DNA from: Sitta carolinensis
Lineage: Eukaryota; Chordata; Aves; Passeriformes; Sittidae
Direction of reading: 5' to 3'
Assembly (NCBI GenBank): GCA_032173965.1
Contig: CM063287.1
Coordinates: 7,321,859 to 7,385,858, forward strand
DNA length: 64,000 nt
Below are positions 1 to 14,100 of this stretch, one piece after another. Position numbers and translations under genes: made by a program. Below the pieces are notes generated by a model, which was not told the origin of the DNA, ran no database searches, and worked only from the letters and a program-made list of their open reading frames with translations. How positions within the stretch are numbered: the first letter of the stretch is position 1; each line of letters begins with the position of its first letter.

Positions 1-1027
1 TTACCATTTTGTTCTCCTTAGAATGAGAGTTCTCAGGTCCTCACAACAAGATTTGCAGAAACACTTTATAAGGATGAAATAAAGTGAAAAAGTAACGAAG
101 CATCAGAAAAAATAATGCAGGGAAAGGGTTCAGAGTTTTCCTTGTCTCACTCATGTTTCTACACTCCTATTTTAAATGCAAAATTTTCCATATTTCACGC
201 TGACATTTTAGCTTTTTCTAATGTTTAAAGTACACTGTTTTTACTGTAGGTGAAAATACCAAAAAAGAATAAAAATTATACGAGTGAAGAATTATCCAAA
301 GAAGAGTCAGAACTAGAACAGGGAGTCGCGACATGGATGCATGTGGTCCTGGAGATGTGCCCCAAACATGGAAGCTGGAATGGAATCATGCACCAATGAA
401 AAGAAAAATGTATAACTAAAAGTACTCAAAGCATAATCTGAGGGAGACAGCCAGAAAGGCCCAGACTAAAGACAATTAAAAACCAAGCAAAAAATATAAA
501 ACAACCCCACTGAGATTGTAATAATATACTCAAAGTAAGAAGGAAAGTAAAGGAAAATACAAGCCTAAGTATGTACTAAAAAAGGATGAAACATTCTTTC
601 TGTTTTCATTTAAGTCATTCCTACTTACATTGGGTATGTATTTAATGAAAATGTGATTAATGAGAAGATAAAAGTCAAAGCAGGTCAAATATATGTAATA
701 ATAAATAATGGTGTAAATCCACAGGGACAGGACCAAGAAAGTCACCCTAGGCATTTAAAAACAGGCCAATTACTAATGAATTCCTAAAGGAATTATGGTA
801 TTCACTTATTTAAAGGGACTTGAGTAAATCTGCAGCTGGTCCTCTCCACTGTAATCCCCAGGAGTGTTATGTACTAAATTATTACCTAGGCAGTTGTTGT
901 GCAGCTTCAAGATAGTGAGGTAGTAAAGTTAAATCCAGCTAAGGTAAATCTGTGAGCACCAGATTACATTAATTTATACCCACTCTCTTTTTTTCCCCCT
1001 TTGGTTACTCATCTTGTAGCCTTGTTT

Positions 1028-1116
1028 AAAATAAAAAAAAACCAAAAAACCCCCCAAAAAAACCCCAAAACCAAAAACAAAACAAAACTATTAAAAGACG
1101 GGGAAAAAAAAAAAAA
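1028..1116. repeat. A-rich low-complexity tract
   Basis: Runs of A and short runs of C alternate over about 90 bp and end in a pure run of 13 A. An open frame rich in Lys, Asn and Thr crosses it; it reflects composition only. Confidence 0.85.
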
Positions 1117-2263
1117 GGCAGTGATAAATGGTCATTTTGGCCAAGGAGCAAAGCTACCAGCAAGATCACACGAATATATGTTGTGGAAATTATGTCATTC
1201 CATGCATTTATAGCTGAGCAAAAAATGAGGTTGAGGATTAAACCAAAAAAATGTATAATTGAAGAAGAAGGTCAGGGTAGTTCAACACAAGTCTGCTTAG
1301 GAAGATTTGCAAAATGATTATTCAGTGCTGAATGGCTAGGTGATAAAATGGCAGATGAAATCCGATGCTGATAAATGTAAAATAATGATACCAGGAAAAA
1401 TAACTTGTAAGGGATGTGCCATGGGAAGTTTTACCTTAGCTACTCCCATTCAGAAGGACCTTCTTTAAGGTCATTGAGTGTAGTTCACTGCAAATATCAA
1501 CTGTGTGCTCAGTCACACTAAAAAGGCAAATAGACTCATAAAAATTATTAGGGGAAAAAAGGAGAGCAAAATAGAAAACATCTTTATGTCATCTATAAAT
1601 CTAGACTTTCCCTGCACAGTGAACTCCACAGGCAGCTCTGGTCACTCCTTGTAAAATGGCAGAGGGAAAGCAAATATTAAGAAGGGCAGCAGAGATGCTG
1701 AGAGGTAGGAAATGCCTTGTTTGTGCAGGTCTGTTAGACTCACCCTGAGGACTTGTAAAAGGAGTGTAGCTGGGACATACAGACACAAAAGGCACATAGG
1801 ATATTTCACTAATTCTCATGGTAGTCAGTGGTGCTGAGCACTGTTGCATTCAGTAATAGCTCCTCTCCCCTTCAGCTGAAATTCAGTATGGATAGAGTCT
1901 CTATGAAAGTACATGCCTCAGACCATGAAATTTCACTCACTTAAGCATTAGTATATTTTGGTAGGGTTTTAAAGAAATATCTGTTATTGTATTATTGAAT
2001 GTATTTGAAAAAGTGTTCTTTGCCCCACGGGAAATTAGAAATTTTTTATAGTTCTCTGAGTGCTCCTCAGGCCTGACCTACGTGAGTCTCAATAGTTTGG
2101 TCAATGTTAAAATTCTGCAGTATGAGCACATCAATCAGTCCTTGAAAGAAGACTGAGTCCAGGAAGAGGAAAGATTGGCTAATTAATGAGTTCTGTTCTG
2201 TCACATGTCTTTTTATCTTTACCATTGAGTTCTGTGTTGTTTTGGGGTTTTTTCCTAATGTGA

Positions 2264-2280
2264 TTTTTTTTTTTTTTTTT
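2264..2280. repeat. Poly(T) tract, 17 nt
   Basis: Uninterrupted run of T followed by an AT-rich stretch. It could be slippage-expanded or the tail of an old minus-strand retroposon; no target duplication is visible. Confidence 0.85.
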
Positions 2281-5200
2281 AATTTACAATAAAGCTTTAA
2301 TGTCATCATTTTTGGTGTTAGAGACCGTAGTGATTAGAAGAGGAGACTTACATAGTATAGGTATAGAAGAAATTGTATCTCATGGGGAAATAATTAGCTG
2401 AATTATTGTAGGGGTTCTAATGATCTAAAGATATTTCACAAGGTTTGAGGGTAATTGTTCTGCACTTCTGTGGTTCACAGGTAAGTCTGCTGTAATGATG
2501 CTGCTAATAAAGCATTTTATGTGAGCAGCACAGCCTTGCCAGGCCAAACCTTCTGCCTTCCCCACTGATTGCCCAGCTTTCCTGGCTCAGTGTAGCCTGA
2601 GAGCTGCAAATCTCACAGATCTGTGCATGAGCCTGTGTCAGTGCCTATTATACCACATTGGAAAGGTGTCTGCCTTCACCATTATTGCAGAAAAGGCACT
2701 GAATGCTTCAATCTTCCCTGTCTCATGCTCCCCTGAAACGAAGTTTGTGCTAAAATTTGGTGAACTTAATTTAGACAGAACAAGTCCATGCCCCATGCTT
2801 CAGTCCTTGAATAAGGAGAGGAAATTGTGTGGATTTTTCAGCTTAAAAAGCAAGACATGAGAGTAATTTTTACATGTCGCTGCTTGGACTAAAGATTTGG
2901 TAGAATAATTTGTCAGAGACTTACTTATTATTTTATCAGCAAGATCTGCATGCATATGCTGGAATCTCAATAATTCTAAGATTTACTGATAATTTGAGTT
3001 TACAGCATCCAGTCACAGAGTTAGGCAGTGAGTCCCTTGGGATTGAGTGATCTCTAAGGCAGGCAGCAGCAATATGGAGGTGTTGGAATTAATCCTGAGA
3101 GGCTGTCCTTGTGCCTCACATGAGTCACAGGGACCTCCTGACACTGGACACCTGGATGACAGATCTTAGAACAGACGTAACCCCAGTTCATAAAAGGCTA
3201 TGTACAGTGATAAAAATTTGTCAGAAAAAATTAGGCTTTGTCCCAGGCACCACTTTTAGTCAGCTTAATCAGCAGTCTGTGATTCTGTGGCACTTCATTT
3301 GTTTTAAACCCAAATTAACCTCTGTTACAGAGCCTCTGCTTAGTTTCCGTAAATTAACAACAGGATATGACTTTCTGGAGCTGAGGTTATGTTAAAAAAA
3401 GTACACATGTGTATAAAACAATAGCCAGCTAAATGGGAAGGTTGTTAATGCTTCTATTGCAGTTGTGTTCCTAATTACTTATTTTAAAGACAAAGTGAAG
3501 CTACATGTTTTGTATTACCTTTGGTCGAAGCAGCTGTATGTTGCTGACTATTTTAATATATTTTTCTTTCTCCTTTCTCTACTTCTTTTTCACCTTCAAT
3601 ATGACCCAGCCCACCCAAGCAAGCACTGAAAACATAGTGCAGCAGGACAGCCTTGTCTCCTCTCTACAGTGACTGGGTGAAGTCAAAGCCAGGATCTTGA
3701 AGAGCTGGGAATATTTCTTCAGTATAGTTCCTTCTCATTTTTTCTAAGCCATCTGGTGAAAGGAGTTCTGCAGTTCACAGGGAGCTCCTAAACCTACAGC
3801 TGTGACCCACACAGGAGTGGAGTTAGGCCATGGCTCAGCTGAGACACTGTGGAGAAGAGTGTTGTGTTCTCCTGTCACCTGTCTCTGAGACAATGTGGTG
3901 ACTCCTTGCTGTAAGAGTTATTCCAGGTGTTGACTTCAATTTTGAGATGATTCTTCCTGTTATGACCAATTCTTGTCATCCTCCTGCATACAGAGCTGTT
4001 CCTGCTCCTCCCAGCAGTAAGTTCAGTACACAGGCTGTTCTTAGAATTGATCCATCTGTTGTTTGTCCCATGGATGTCACAAGAAAGAGGCCAGGTATAG
4101 AAATGGGCAAGTACAAGTCTTGTACTGCGGCTGTTTGGAGTAAACTGAGGTAGATTCTGGCAATTCATGTTAGAGTTTCCCCTCTGACCTTGTGAAGTAA
4201 GTAGGGGAAACTGCATTTGAAAGTTAGAAACAGACTAGGAGAGAACAGAATATAGATAGATTTCTGGCAGTGTCAGCGAGTGAAGATGGGAGACCAAGTG
4301 CTGCTGCAATTGCTGTTCTACAAATGAAAGCTGTAAGGCAGAGCGAGTCCTGTGCTGGCCATCTCAGCACGGTAAAGCTGCCAGTTCCTGGCAGCACCAG
4401 CCTGTAATCTGAAACCCAGAAGCATTGGAAAAGGTGGTTTACCCCTCCTTGTGTGTACTTCAGAGCTGGTTAAGCACACAGGTGCATAAATTAATCCATA
4501 TGTTGATATCAAGACTTAATGAATCCAAATGTTTCTATTTAATCTGTTACAGTGGAGGTTTCTTAATATGCTTGTATTGCAACTGGTTTGCAGCTTTGTC
4601 TCATGAATCTGTGGCTCCACAGTGAAACACAAACTAGCTTACAGCACAGCAGTCACTCCTGAACTATGCCTTGAAGTCACATTGTGAGCATGCAGAGCTC
4701 CTTCAGCTGTAATTCCAAGGAAGGATTGTAGTGTTATCACAGACAGGATCATTGCCAGTAACAATCTTGGATGAAAAAAGCCCCAAACCTTTGCTTTCAA
4801 TTCATTATGAAATCTTTAAAGACTGAGCTCATTACCTGTTTAAGCTGTCTTCTATGATCGTTTCAGTAAGTGGAAGAAATCATGAGTCTGCTGTGAACCA
4901 CTGGAATTTACCAGCATATGCATTTTAGGTAAATATTTGAGAAGCAGCTCTTCAGCTTGTGTGAAATGTCAGAGTATTAAAGGCAGCTTCCCTTATCTGA
5001 CTGTCTCTCAAGGCTCTCTTTGATCTGTAGCTGTGAGAGGAAAAAGAAAGGAAGTTGGGAGGAAGGGAAATGTGCTTGGGCTGGGATTGCTTCCCACCTT
5101 TGTGAGGGACTTACATGTGCCACAGTGATGAGGGAGCAATTGCATTTAGATTTCACTGTGTATTATGCTCCCTTTGCACTGAAGGGAATAACAGGGGTGG

Positions 5201-8200
5201 TAGAGAGCCAAGACCCTGTATGTTGTTACTGTTCATGCAATGCTTTTGAACACTGCTCTTAGCTTGAGCCACAGGACACTCTTAATTCCCACTTGATGAG
5301 CCTGGTCAGTGAGATTATGCAGAAGCTCATAGGCCCAGCTCTGGAAACTCAGGAGAGAGGTGCCCAGGAACAGCAGAGGGTACAGTGGAGATCTTTTCAC
5401 AGGTGGCAGATTTTAGCCAGAACACTCAAGGGAAAGGTAGGAATGAGTGAATGTTTGCCCATTTGGCTGAAGGATGGAGACAAGGCAGTTTAGCATCTGC
5501 CATTTTGACTGAGATTTCTTTAATGATTCAAGTCTCATCTCTGCTGTACTGACAGAATGGGATTAAAAGGAAGGTGGGTGGAGAGAGAGGAAGGCACACT
5601 GAATAGATTTTAAGCAGGTCAGCTTCAAAGTTTAGAACAGCAAGCACCTATAAGTACACATATGAAAGCATTGAGCATTTTATTTATAATATTGATAGTT
5701 TGCATTTTTTCCACTGAGTTTTGTTACTGAAGTAAGAAGTTACACTTGAGTCATTTCATAGCATATCAGTAGTAGCAAATAATGCAACATGAGTCTTGAT
5801 GTCACGTGTTATTGAAGGCTTCAGAGCAGTGGGGAAAACTTAAACAAAAAAGCACATCCAGAGCTCATTCAGTCACACCAAAGCTCCCCTGCAGTAAGCA
5901 AGTGGTACAGCTGATGAGGACATGGTGCAAGGCTGTGCCAGTTTGTGCCTTTCTATGAAGATTAGGGCTGTGCAGGAGAAGCAGGAACTCATTGTGAGCC
6001 TGCCCTGAGCCCTGGAGGGAAATGGAATGGTAACAATTCACTCTGAGTGGAAACTGAGGGAATAAGGCTGCAGCTGGCTCCCTGCCAGCAGCTGCTGAGT
6101 GTGATTGGAACCATTTTATGAGATTTTCATGATGTTGGTACAACTGAACCAGTGGGGTGCTGAGATTTGTAGGATTTGTTACCTGTTACCAGCTAAAGGC
6201 GAGTTGCAATCAAAACAGGTCCAGTGCTCCTGAAGAAATGTGGGACTCCACTCGGAGGGCTGAGTAAGATAAAAACCATGAGAGCTCAACACTTTCAGTG
6301 GGTTGCCAAATCTGAAAGTGTAAGATTAGATCATTAGATGCAGACAGTGGTTTATGAGCTAATAAAAACACTAATGTGCTTTGGTGCAGCAGAAGCAAAA
6401 GGCGTGGGACAGACCCTACGTCTTGTGTGAAGCACTTAAATGGTGCATTGTATAGTGTAGCAGATGAGAAGTTCACAGAGCCAGTCAGAAGCTGTGGACT
6501 TTGCAGAGTACAGCTGGAAGGGCCAAGTAGATTTCTCTGCTTGGAAGAGAGGAGATACAGTGTGCTTGGCTAGTTAGTGACTGAATATTCACTATTGAAT
6601 TGTATTTTTATTCCCAATCATTCATTTGCTTCACATTAATGTCAGCTCTGTCAGCAGCTGTAAAAATATTTTTAACTGGAGAGCTGATTACCAGTGAGGT
6701 GATGTCTGTGCTTCTGATATTATAAACTGCTAGCATTAATAATTCTTGGCTGTTTTAGCATCCTTTCTAACATAACATAGGCAGGGGCAAGCCATCATTC
6801 TGTATCAGAATAATTCCAGTAAAAAAATTTTAAGTACTTTAAAAGTATTCATTTAATTACTTTTTTTGATCGAGGTTAAGATATCATTAAATGAAGGTAT
6901 TTAAATAGTCGTTTCCAAGCCCAAATTCAGGTCTGTTTGGCAGTGAATTAAAATGAATTTAATTGTCTTGATCTAGTTTTCTTTTGTAATTATCCAAGGA
7001 CTGTCCCTTCCTGGCTATATATTCCAAGGGAAATATACAGAGGTTATTCAGTGTGGAAGATGCATTGTAAGGACACTTGAACAGTGTTTCCCTCTCTCCT
7101 CATACTGTCTGTAATCGTGTGAAGTGCTGAGAGACTGCTGAGGTTGAACCGGAGTTGAAGGAAGTAAGGATGCTTGGATAGTTAACATGCTTACTGTGTT
7201 CATTAATGACAGATAAGCCAGTCAAGAATGAAAAATCCTTCTCTGCATTCTTTCCCTCTAGGAAAGAAAATAGAAATACCGTGCAGAGTTTATATGGAGA
7301 AGTTATAAGTAGGAACTGGGGAAAATTAATTACAAAGGATTTTATTTTACTCTAAACTTTTCCCTAAATGTCTCTTCTATTTAGTCTCTAAAAATTCTAT
7401 GAAAAAAAAGTCTTTTTAACCTACACAATATTTTGTCCACATTTTTCATTCTTACTTGCTATAAAGTTTACAAACACTTTAAAGCTTTCTTTTTTATCAT
7501 CAGTGTGAATGCTGATTTTTTTTTTTCTCCTGGAAGGTAAGAGGAGAACATCTTCCATCAAAGGCACAGTTTGTTTTCTATGAGGCAGAGAAATAAAATA
7601 TCTGCAAGCTATCTGACTTCTTAATAATCATTCAGAAAGACAGGACTGATATTTTAAGGCCAAGGGTAAACATTTGGAGAAACTTCAGTGGAGCAAACCT
7701 ATAAACACCTGATTGGAATTGCTGCATGAACAATTCAGTAGCAGAATTTTCCATCACATTTTCTGGGCAGAAGTAATTTAATTTTTTGTAATGTGCCTCG
7801 AACATTTGTGTTGTATGTTTGTAAGTGAGCTGGATCTTTAGTCTCCTATGAAAGTTATGGTATTTACCTCCTGACAGGGAGACTCCTAGAATCTTATTAA
7901 CTAGGCGATGTCAACTTTTCCTTTTGATCCATCCCATACAAGGGAAGATGACCAAGTCTTCTGTCCAGTGTGCCCTGAGATTGAATAGATGAGATGTGGT
8001 TCAGGGAATCATGAGCTTTAACTTGGTTTTACTTCTGTGATATGATAAGTAACTTGGCAAGTCTGTTGATTTGGGTTTTTTTTACTTCACTAGGAAAGTA
8101 GTATTGATGTTCCCATTGTTATCCTAGAGAAATATCTGTTTGTAGATGGGTATCTGTGGTAGGTTTGGACCACAGGCACATGTTTTTTAGGGCTCATCCA

Positions 8201-9343
8201 TGAGGTCAGCTTGATGTGTTTGGGCGAGTTATATGCAAGCAGAATCTCCTTTGAGGACTATTTTATAAATTTTCTCTTTGCATAATGCTAGTTTAATTTA
8301 TGGTAATTACCTCTATCTTTGCCCACTTTGCTAGTATTTTTCCAGCAGACAAGTACTAGAACAGGACCCTAAAACCATGGCCTAGCTTTAAGATCTGGTG
8401 TTTGGCTCTACTTACAGTTCAAAACAGCATGTCAAATCAAAGTCAAAGGGAGAGTCTTCTGGATTAATCACGGGGGGAGCTCCTACAGTCTGCCAGGGAG
8501 AATGTCTGATGAGTACAGTGTGATCCTGATGTCTTTCCCATGGCGTGATGTTATCCTGCCTGACATTATCCTATGAGGTACATGATGTGAAATGGCATCA
8601 TGTTGCATGTGATTAAACCATGTTGCATTAAAAGCTAGAACAGCAATGACAAAAGCCAACCAGGCTAACAATAACTTCCTTGAAAGCCAACAAATAAAAT
8701 AACAGTTTTCTAATCTAACTATGGATCTTCCTATTCAGCTGAAGTTAATATAATTTCATGCAGGCTTAGCTTTTTACCATTACATGTACCTTCACGCCCA
8801 CACACAGTTTATTTCTGGTTCTGCGCATGAATTCTTAATGTTTAAGGTTTAATAAGAAAGGCACTGGCCGAGTCAATTAATGCTGCAGCTACTACTACTT
8901 GTTTTAGCCCAACTGTAGCTGTTATAAAAGAAAATGTCGTAACCTTCACAGCTGTCTCCTATACTGTCATGAATAAAACAGGATTGCAAGTTCATCTGGT
9001 TTGCCAACCTTCCTGTGTCTTAGCAAAACACACCTGAGTTTGGTATTGTTTCTTAATAATAATAATCAGAATTATTTTGCCATCCAGCCCTTCTCCATGC
9101 TATTGCAGCCATCAGCATGTCCAGACTCTGCCTTGGTCCATCATGAATGAAGTCCTGAGTTGGACTTGTATGAAATTATCACTGGTGGTAGAGGAAGAGG
9201 AAGGTTGGTCTGTGCCTTTGGACTACAGGGGAATGTCTCAAGGATTTTCCTGTATGTAGTCTGCCACATTCTACCTATTTGCAGCTTTCAGGATGAACTC
9301 CTTAGGAACTGATCCTTTATCCATTAATGGCACAAGCAGAACA

Positions 9344-9346
<3 letters not shown>

Positions 9347-9387
<41 letters not shown>
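9347..9387. repeat. Poly(T) tract, 41 nt
   Basis: Uninterrupted run of 41 T, one of the longest homopolymers in the window. The flanks show no direct repeat that would prove retroposition. Its length is likely polymorphic and subject to assembly error. Confidence 0.95.
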
Positions 9388-9392
<5 letters not shown>

Positions 9393-11073
9393 GTGTGTGT
9401 CTTCTGAGTTGTTTCTCAGTTTATCATTTGCAGGTGTCATGTAATTAAAGTTTAGTCTAGCCTAAGGATTTTTTAATGGTATTTTTCCCATTCAAACTAT
9501 TTCAGAGTACTTCGTTGGATTGGAGAATGATTATATAGGCAATTAACTCGGTCATTATGCTCTCAGCAATAGTTCACACACAGCTTTTTACATTATGACC
9601 TGAGTTTTATAGATGAAACTAATGTTAGTCTAGACATCAGGGTCATTCACTCCTCTTTTCAGAGAAGCCCTGTGGGATGTTTAAACTTCTACTTCGAGGC
9701 CAACAGAGGGTCTGGCTTTATGATTCCTATTAAGAGAGAACAGCAGCTGGACTTAATGTGGACTACACATTAAATGCTGCAGTGTCAACAGCTGGTTATA
9801 AAAACATGTCCTGATCCCCTCTAAAGCCCATGACCTTCTCCCCCAAAAGGAAGGAAGTCAATCAGTGAGCAGAACTGCAATGATTGTGTCTTAGTTTGTA
9901 ATTGCTTGGAATTGTGCTGTTGGCTCTCTTGGATAGCTTTATAGCTCCAGATGCCTGAAAGTCCTTTGCTGTTCTTTGATGATGAGTATTTGTCTGTGAT
10001 ACTGTGATTTTTGAGGCCCAGAATTTTGGTCAATAAATTATGTCCGTCAGTCATACATGGTAGATAATGAAGGATTCCCATAAAAGGCCTTCTAGGAGAT
10101 GCTCTCTGGGTGACAGTCTTGAGTTATATGTGAGGAGCTCATTTGTGAAATTGACTTTCTGTTTCAAGAATGGCATAACCAGGAAAGGTCCTTTTCATTC
10201 TTACAGTCCAGAGTAAGGACCCCAATATGCCAGATTCTGCTTGCTCTGAGGGTAGGATGCTGATGTCCTGACTGACAGATCATGCAACTTACTTTAAGAA
10301 CAGAACTGCTCTGTCCCATGTGGGTGTAAGGTACTTTATTTGGGGTGAGGTAGAGGTTAACGAGGTGTGTACACTTGGGTGACCCTCATTGAGAGTAGGG
10401 AACACCATCAGTAGGACATCAGTCACAGTCAAAACTAATAAAACTCTCCCACATGTCCTTTGTTCATCTTCTTGATGACAGTGAAGGAAGCACCAGGAGA
10501 GGGATTTATTTTTATAAGTATTTTCTGAAGAGAAAGACACATCTGGAAGGAATGTAGGTTCCTGCTCTTTGATGAGGATGGGCATAGAAATTAATTGTGA
10601 AATATGTTTCAAGAGCAAACAGCTCTAGAGCAGGAAAAATGTCAAAACCAAAGAGTGGATGTCAGTGCAAGAAAAGTGTAGGCTCCAGATTCTCAGAAGC
10701 AAGTAGGGATGAAGAGAGAAAAAACTGAGCATCTTCTCAGCAGTGGACAAATTCCTACATTTTTTAGGGAAGGGATGCAAAAGTCATTGTAGCTGTGCAA
10801 GTTAGAAGGGAATTTACAGCTGTTGTAAACTTATTGCAAATAAGATGATTTTCTACTGTGTGTCTATAAACGGTTTGAAGACTTGATAGTATTTCTGGCT
10901 GTGGCTTTGCAGCAGCAGGAACCACAGGACAAAATATATCTGCCATGATTTGTACTTGTCAAAACCCCATTGATTTCCCTGCAGTTCATGTACAATTTGA
11001 TGGCTTTCATTCATACTTTGTGCATTGTGACACCTCCTCTGTCTTGTGCCTTGACACAGATGCACATAGGGAA

Positions 11074-11101
11074 TTTTTTTTTTTTTTTTTTTTTTTTTTT
11101 T
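11074..11101. repeat. Poly(T) tract, 28 nt
   Basis: Uninterrupted run of T. A minus-strand open frame across it encodes poly-lysine and is an artefact of the tract. Confidence 0.95.
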
Positions 11102-14100
11102 GCATTTCCATGTAAATGAACCAGTTCTTCAAAACGTAGCTCATTGACACAATCCCTTCCAGAGTCCAAACTGGGTTTGTCAGTTGGAAGGTGATTGCTC
11201 TGATAGTCTCTGTGATCTGGCTATAAATTGGAAGTGCCTGATAAAAATCAGTATAGTTTAGAAGAGCTGGCACGTAAGAAGTGCTTTCATAAGACAGGAT
11301 TTTTTGACAGCAACGTTAGGCAATGAGATTTCCCTGTATGCGTGGATCTGGTACTTGTCTGAGAATCACCAGCGTAGCAGCTCCTGGTAAAGCTGTGTGT
11401 GTCACCAGGTGCACTAACACATGAGTAGATCATTCAAACCTCAACAAGCCCTCAAAAGGGGAAAAAGCAACCCACATCCCTCTGGCTTGCAGTTGATGTT
11501 CTCACAGATGAAAGTGGATTTGTTTTCAAATACCGAAGTCAGCTACCAATGTCCAGCTAGCACCAGCTCATTTTAGTGTCTGCAATTTTTTCTGATAATT
11601 TTTTGTCAGACGTTTTCTGATATGTTAAAAGATTCTGTCAAGGAATTCTCTTGCCTCATGATTTTTGAAGTGATGTTTTCCCCATGCTTGTTTTTAATAG
11701 CCATTTGGCATCTGACAGCACATGTTTTCTTATATATTATCTTCCATTCTGTATGCACTATGGTTTGTTTATTTTGTTGCTATTTATAGGAGGGTCTCCC
11801 ACAAGGCTCTGGGCACTGGTAATGATTTTTAGAGAACAGAAATATCCTTGGAGAAATTTCACAAATGGAAAAGAACACAGATGATAAACAGATGCAATGA
11901 GAGAGCATGTATTATAAACTGGCTTTTCATGCCTACATCACTCAGAGGAACCTGTCAGTCCACAGCTGAAAGATTATGGATCTGTCTCAAGGAATATATG
12001 CTTTATCCTCCAAATATGATTATTTCCCCCGCCGAAAGAAAATGCCAGTAGACCTATATTCCTTAGGAAATCTAAATAGTTTTAATTCGGAAAACACAGA
12101 AATTTCTGTAATTTACATGCAACCATCATTGTTTCAAATGCTTTCCATAAAGGACCTCATTGTCTATAATGCTTCAAAAGATAGTAGAGGAGGAATTAAT
12201 ATGTTTGCAGGGAAGGGATGAAGCCAGTCCTAAAGACTCCTTTTTAAAGTGTTGTAGATATTGCATATGAGGAATAGTTATAATCATTGATAAGAAATAT
12301 TACACGGGAATGCTGTTGCGATTCCAACATAATAGTAATAGTTTTGTGCACAGCCTGTCCTAAAACACTGGCAGTATTTGAATTCAAGCCCAATTGCTCA
12401 CCTGGCCCCAGATGACAGAAGTCGACCCTCTTCAGTTATGCTGGCAGTGTGCTGAAGGGTTTAGCAAAGCCAATGCTTTTTCATTTATTTTATTTATCTT
12501 TCATTTCAGCTTTCAAAACTTTTGTCATGCACTTCTCCATAAAGAGAACAAGCAGGCAAAGAGCTTCAAGGAGCTCTTGCCCCTTCACAAATTTCTCCTC
12601 TGGCTGGTTCATAGGGATCAGGTAGCCAGAAGTGCTGGGGCATGCCTTTGTGTTCAGAACAGGGATTTTTTTTTTTGTGCTGCCTTCTCAGGACACAGAC
12701 ATCCCCTACGTAGCTCTTAAATTCTTACTCTGCAGGGCCTGTATTTGTGTGAGCAGACAATGTGTTTGCAGTGCAAATGAAGAGGGCTGAACAGACATCT
12801 GCTTGACTTTTAATAATTGCTTACATTTCCAAATATGTTAGTTGTAAAGTATCCAATCTGTACCCAAATCTCAAACTAGGCATTCAGAAACCTAATTACA
12901 GAGTAAAGCAAAACATTTTGATTAGGAACAGATGCCTCATGCTAGGCACCTAATTTTGAGTGTGCTTCTTTTCTTGCTTTAAGAGGGCAACTGAGCTGTG
13001 TGAGTCATTGTAGTCTTCAGTCAGGTGTTGGGGTATTATCTCTGGACACAGCCTTCTTTCTTTCCAAACCAAACAAAATGCTAATGTCAGCTAACTGGTA
13101 ACAATGGACCAATCTATGTTTAAGGCAGGACTTTACCATCATAAAGCTCTAGGCCTACAGCTCTTCTATGTTAAAGATAGCTCACCAACACAGGATGAAA
13201 TCTTTCATCTGGAATAAATGGAACTTTGTCCAAATGAATTCACAAGTGTGATATATAACAGCTTCCTCACTCTTCAGCACTTTTCTGTCCTGTTCTGTCA
13301 GTATTCAGATAGAGAGACAAAATTATTTTAGCTGCAGGTTGCATCTCCATTCAGCTGTATGCATTAGGCAGTTGTTTTTTCAAGTTATCACTGTGAATTT
13401 GCCCAGCCTATTACATAAGCATGAAGATGTGGACAGGGGCTTGTAAACAGTTTCAATACTTTAGGTACCTTGTGTTTATGCTGGGTAAAACATGAGCAGG
13501 AAGCTGTCTCTTCCCAAGATAAGGAAGTGTGTTTTTCTTAATTGCAATCATGGGAGCCAGCATGAAACAAACCACAACTTTTGTAAATTAGATCATTTTT
13601 TTCTGTTTCATTGATGCTGACTGAGATCAAATGCCATGATATTGGTGGGAACTTCTTTGGATAAGATACACACAGTTTTCATTACCACTATCTGCTAGAA
13701 AACTCCTGATCAAAGCTTAGTAGGAACCGTGATTGGGCATGTATATGTGGATATTAGATGTATGTATTGGGCAGACTACCAAATGCAATTAATAACCACA
13801 CCCAGCAAGTTCCTCATACAGAGCAACACCTAACAGGGGCAAATGATCAACAGTCCCCACTCCCAAACAGATTTATGTTGTTTCTGATTTTTGTCATTGC
13901 ATTCCAATACTTAATACTTTTTAAAATTATTTTTTCCACCTAAGACACAATTTTAACTTCAAAAGAAACAGGATTTCCCTGATCATGGATCAGTCGTCAA
14001 TGCAGAAGGCACTTTACAATATTGCATGCACCCACATTTTTTACTAAACAGAATAATTACAACCTATAATCTGTAGCTTTTCTAGAACTGGTAATGGGAT

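Noticed and set aside
8594..8632. Repeated CATGTTGCAT words
   Set aside because: Two copies of a 10-bp word 23 bp apart in AT-rich DNA. Too short to separate from chance.
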